The notes beneath the pieces were generated by a model. The model was given only the letters and a program-made list of their open reading frames with translations. It was not told the origin of the DNA and ran no database searches. 64,000 nucleotides of DNA from the NCBI GenBank assembly GCA_018992685.1, contig JACVGT010000018.1, forward strand, positions 248,001 through 312,000. The letters are read 5' to 3'. The translations under genes and the position numbers were made by a program. This DNA is from Theionarchaea archaeon. GTDB taxonomy: Archaea; Methanobacteriota_B; Thermococci; Methanofastidiosales; SZ-28-30. Below, piece after piece: positions 62,154-64,000 of this stretch (the stretch's first letter is position 1; every line of letters begins with the position of its first letter).

Positions 62154-62231
62154 CTAATCTGCGATGAAAGCGCAGCACATGCACTGGTCGATCTCTACAG
62201 AAATCTCTTCAATCTTAGCGTTCGTGTACAT
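62154..62231 (-). CDS. RiPP precursor peptide 1 (25 residues, CxCC)
   Basis: Short peptide MYT-N-A-K-I-E-EIS-V-EIDQCMCCAFIAD. A TATA box (AAAGTTTATAAG, ~62264-62275) about 26 nt before the predicted start and SD AGGTGATATCC before ATG 62231 make a complete gene. The paralogue at 62538-62636 shares 16 or so residues across the leader-like N-terminus and the CMCCA core. It is 200 bp upstream of the radical SAM maturase on the same strand. Role inferred: substrate of the adjacent SPASM enzyme, with Cys as thioether or metal-binding sites. Confidence 0.8.
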   Translation of the reverse strand: MYTNAKIEEISVEIDQCMCCAFIAD

Positions 62232-62275
62232 GGATATCACCTGCTCTCCCTATTTTTTCTTTTCTTATAAACTTT
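62232..62275 (-). promoter_or_regulatory. Promoter and SD of peptide 1
   Basis: TATA AAAGTTTATAAG and SD AGGTGATATCC are arranged as at peptide 2, leaving a leader of roughly 12 nt; the SD is identical in both genes. Confidence 0.65.
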
Positions 62276-62473
62276 TCGGATAAGAATAGATAGGCTAAAG
62301 GACGCATAAGACACTTTGAATTTTCCAAGAGATATATAATCCAGGCCCAGAATAGCCTAAAAGGCAGTACAATATCCTGATAGCGTAACTGTCTGGCTTT
62401 GCCCCACTTGAACATCACGTCCGTTGACTTTCATCAGCTTGCCCTGACAGTACCGATCATTGAACTTGGAACC
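62276..62473. other. Spacer between peptide genes
   Basis: About 200 bp. A 25-codon minus-strand frame (start ATG 62432, end 62357) would encode KVNGRDVQVGQSQTVTLSG and a Cys, but it lacks an SD, TATA box and similarity to the two peptides; not called. Confidence 0.3.
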
Positions 62474-62520
62474 ACAAAAAAGAAAGAAGGAAAGAGAAAG
62501 AAAGAGAAAGAAAAAAAGTG
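62474..62520 (-). terminator. Long T/C-rich terminator after precursor peptide 2
   Basis: On the minus strand a run of about 45 nt is nearly all T and C, with runs of six or seven T, 18 nt after the peptide 2 stop. Confidence 0.6.
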
Positions 62521-62537
62521 AAGAAAATCGGAAAAGC

Positions 62538-62636
62538 TTATGCAACGACTCCGATGTTGTCTATGGGGGCAGCAGCGCAGCACATGCACTGGTCGATCTC
62601 CATAGAAATCTCTTTGATTTCAGCTTTTGTGTACAT
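62538..62636 (-). CDS. RiPP precursor peptide 2 (32 residues, CxCC)
   Basis: Short peptide MYT-K-A-E-I-K-EIS-M-EIDQCMCCA, then a tail AAPIDNIGVVA. Own TATA (GATTTATAAG, ~62668-62678), SD AGGTGATATCC identical to peptide 1 and ATG 62636. The conserved part is the N-terminal leader-like EIS-x-EID and the CMCCA core; the tails differ. The tail resembles a RiPP follower, and the E/I-S-x-x-ID-x-C layout is faintly like mycofactocin precursors, but that is only a resemblance. Likely substrate of the SPASM maturase. Confidence 0.8.
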   Translation of the reverse strand: MYTKAEIKEISMEIDQCMCCAAAPIDNIGVVA

Positions 62637-62680
62637 GGATATCACCTACTCCCTTTTCCCCCTTGAGACTTATAAATCTT
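62637..62680 (-). promoter_or_regulatory. Promoter and SD of peptide 2
   Basis: GATTTATAAG TATA box, about 12-nt leader and SD AGGTGATATCC, matching the peptide 1 promoter. Confidence 0.65.
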
Positions 62681-62843
62681 TCGCTTAAGTTTAACGAAGG
62701 CGAGTGGTGTAGCAGTAGATGGTAATATGAATACGGATATTTCATTTGAGGTTATACCACGCTGATTCCCAGACACATTCTCCTTTTCAATCTGGACAAG
62801 GCTTCTAGTGGCGTAAAAACTCTTGAAAGGGTTGCCAGAAAAG

Positions 62844-64000
62844 TTATTCTCCGATCTTCATGCCCTCTTTTATCAAGAGCATGGCTGCCAATACTGCTGC
62901 AACAAGGCACACTGACGTGATCTGGAAAGTCATCCTTATGTTGAATAACTCTGCAGCATACCCATAAATCAAAGGAGCCACGATGCTGGCCACCCCTCGC
63001 ACTGATCCCAGTGTCCCGAAATATGTGCCGCGCAGTTCTGCTGGAACGATATCCACAATCAAAGCGCTCATGACCGGGCGAAACATCCCATCACCAACTC
63101 CAATCAAGGCCCACAGGACTATCATCCAAATCAGTGTGGGAGAATACGCCATGGCCGTGTTGAAGACAATGATGAGCGTCAATCCTAGACCGATGAAAGC
63201 TTTTCTTTTCCCCAGCTTGTCTGAAATCCATCCTCCAAAAGGCTGGACGACGGCAAAGGTAATCCAGGAAACGGCAACGATGGGCCCCAGCAGTTCATTT
63301 CCCGCCCCAAACACCTGGGTCGCAAACAGGGGAACATACACAGGGTAGACACGCAGGGCAAACGTAAAGAAGAATGAGTAAACCATCAATCCTAGGGTGC
63401 TTTTCTGTAATGCCATGGTACGGGCGCTCTTTATGAATCTTTGAAATCTGGTTGCAGATGAGGCAGGCAGTGGTTTTTCCTCTTTTCGTTCAACAGTTTC
63501 CTTGAGGAAGAATGCAAGCACCAAAGAGGAGACAAAGAAGCACGCAGATGTAATGTAGAACAGCTCTCTGAACCCAAATCCCCACGATATGATCGCGCCT
63601 CCTCCAAAGAGAGCTGCAGAATACACAATGCTCTCTACTGAGGAATAGAACCCAAACAGGGTTGCTCGCCCCTTTTCAGGAGCAACATCTCCCAGCATAG
63701 CACTGAGAACAGGCTGAGAGCTTTCAGAAACAACCGTACGAGCAGAATGAATGACTGCCAGTCCCAGAGCATTACGAATGGCAAGATAAAACGGGGTCAG
63801 AAAACTCACCAGGAAAGACAGGCCTACAATGAGCTTTTTCCTTCCATATCGGTCTGACGTATGTCCCATGAAGGGGCGCAATACCAGCGAACCCAGGCTG
63901 GCCAGCGAGAAAATGATTCCCAAGTTTCGGAAGCTGATACCTTGCTCCACAAAATAGACTGCGAATATTGGATTCAAGAACCCTGCGCCAACCATGGAAA
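62844..64000 (-). CDS. MFS transporter (5' partial)
   Basis: 383 residues from ATG 63995, and the frame is open to the right edge: TM1 (MVGAGFLNPIFAVYFVEQG) lacks its first half. Twelve-helix pattern with the MFS loop motif FMGHTSDRYGRKKLIVG after TM2 and a second half with QPFGGWISDKLGKRKAFIGLG. It resembles tetracycline/multidrug H+ antiporters. Same strand as, and upstream of, the peptide genes, so it may export the modified peptide. The linkage is positional only. Confidence 0.88.
   Translation of the reverse strand, partial: SMVGAGFLNPIFAVYFVEQGISFRNLGIIFSLASLGSLVLRPFMGHTSDRYGRKKLIVGLSFLVSFLTPFYLAIRNALGLAVIHSARTVVSESSQPVLSAMLGDVAPEKGRATLFGFYSSVESIVYSAALFGGGAIISWGFGFRELFYITSACFFVSSLVLAFFLKETVERKEEKPLPASSATRFQRFIKSARTMALQKSTLGLMVYSFFFTFALRVYPVYVPLFATQVFGAGNELLGPIVAVSWITFAVVQPFGGWISDKLGKRKAFIGLGLTLIIVFNTAMAYSPTLIWMIVLWALIGVGDGMFRPVMSALIVDIVPAELRGTYFGTLGSVRGVASIVAPLIYGYAAELFNIRMTFQITSVCLVAAVLAAMLLIKEGMKIGE

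Noticed and set aside
62357-62432. Possible third 25-codon peptide in the RiPP region
   Set aside because: Lacks SD, TATA and the EIDQCMCCA pattern of the two real peptides.
1-64000. Insertion sequences, integrases, rRNA genes or a replication origin
   Set aside because: None seen: no transposase, recombinase, rRNA-like stretch or ORB-type repeat cluster, although one tRNA and small remnants are present near 52-54 kb.

Overview
The window is archaeal chromosome. It holds the archaeal/eukaryal translation and ribosome-assembly set (aIF2beta, DUF424, NMD3, archaeal-type TyrRS, aIF1A, RIO1 kinase, Dim2/Pno1-like KH protein), ether-lipid genes (prenyl diphosphate synthase, UbiA prenyltransferase, CTP-dependent lipid kinase), a Clp1-type polynucleotide kinase, DUF835 and PEGA proteins, and promoters with TTTAAA/TTTATA boxes about 24-27 nt before many start codons (leaderless mRNAs). 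Internal operon genes carry strong GGAGGTGAT-like Shine-Dalgarno (SD) sites. The rubredoxin, flavodiiron, superoxide reductase and rubrerythrin set, with no respiratory oxidases here, points to an anaerobe. A euryarchaeal/Thermoplasmatota-like or Theionarchaea-like lineage would fit, but the sequence alone does not fix it.

Layout. 0-7.6 kb: a very large PAS/GAF sensor kinase (cut by the left edge), a PQQ-propeller/PEGA surface protein, a FemAB/GNAT-like transferase and a prenyl diphosphate synthase. 7.7-12 kb: a tight minus-strand translation operon. 12.6-18 kb: a MATE exporter, then a seven-member oxygen/iron-defence operon that includes a decayed peroxiredoxin. 18-23.5 kb: lipid UbiA, secreted and small membrane proteins, roadblock-like and DUF835 regulators. 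23.6-29.3 kb: phosphate ABC transporter (pstSCAB) and AMP-forming acetyl-CoA synthetase. 29.3-33.5 kb: a 1,400-residue CHAT protease-NTPase-TPR protein. 33.7-49.7 kb: mostly single metabolic genes (acyl-CoA dehydrogenase, rhomboid, PHP, lipid kinase, radical SAM, LigD-type phosphoesterase, PIG-L deacetylase, aldo-keto reductase, Fe-ADH, DUF885), a structured ncRNA candidate at 39.4 kb and a tiny membrane peptide gene at 40.4 kb. 50-54.3 kb: a more degenerate accessory stretch with an orphan permease, an HTH protein and its frameshifted remnant, a frameshifted Cys/Trp-rich gene, a triple 13-bp palindrome and tRNA-Thr. 54.4-58.7 kb: a HEPN-domain protein, a membrane-tethered HTH regulator coupled to an HEGGH membrane protein, and UvrC. 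58.8-64 kb: a minus-strand peptide-modification cluster.

The most novel part is 58.8-64 kb. Two tiny paralogous genes (25 and 32 codons), each with its own TATA box, SD and T-rich terminator, encode peptides sharing MYT-x-A-x-I-x-EIS-x-EIDQCMCCA. They lie directly upstream of a radical SAM/SPASM maturase, an overlapping PqqD-like recognition protein, a SAM methyltransferase and an HExxH protein. An MFS transporter runs into the cluster from upstream on the same strand. This reads as a Cys-rich RiPP (ribosomally made, modified peptide) system.

A second theme is start codons. Four genes with an SD at normal distance (aIF1A, pstS, the CHAT protein, the radical SAM maturase) have CTG, ACG, ATA or ATC where ATG is expected, each one base from ATG. 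This suggests near-cognate initiation, possibly regulatory.
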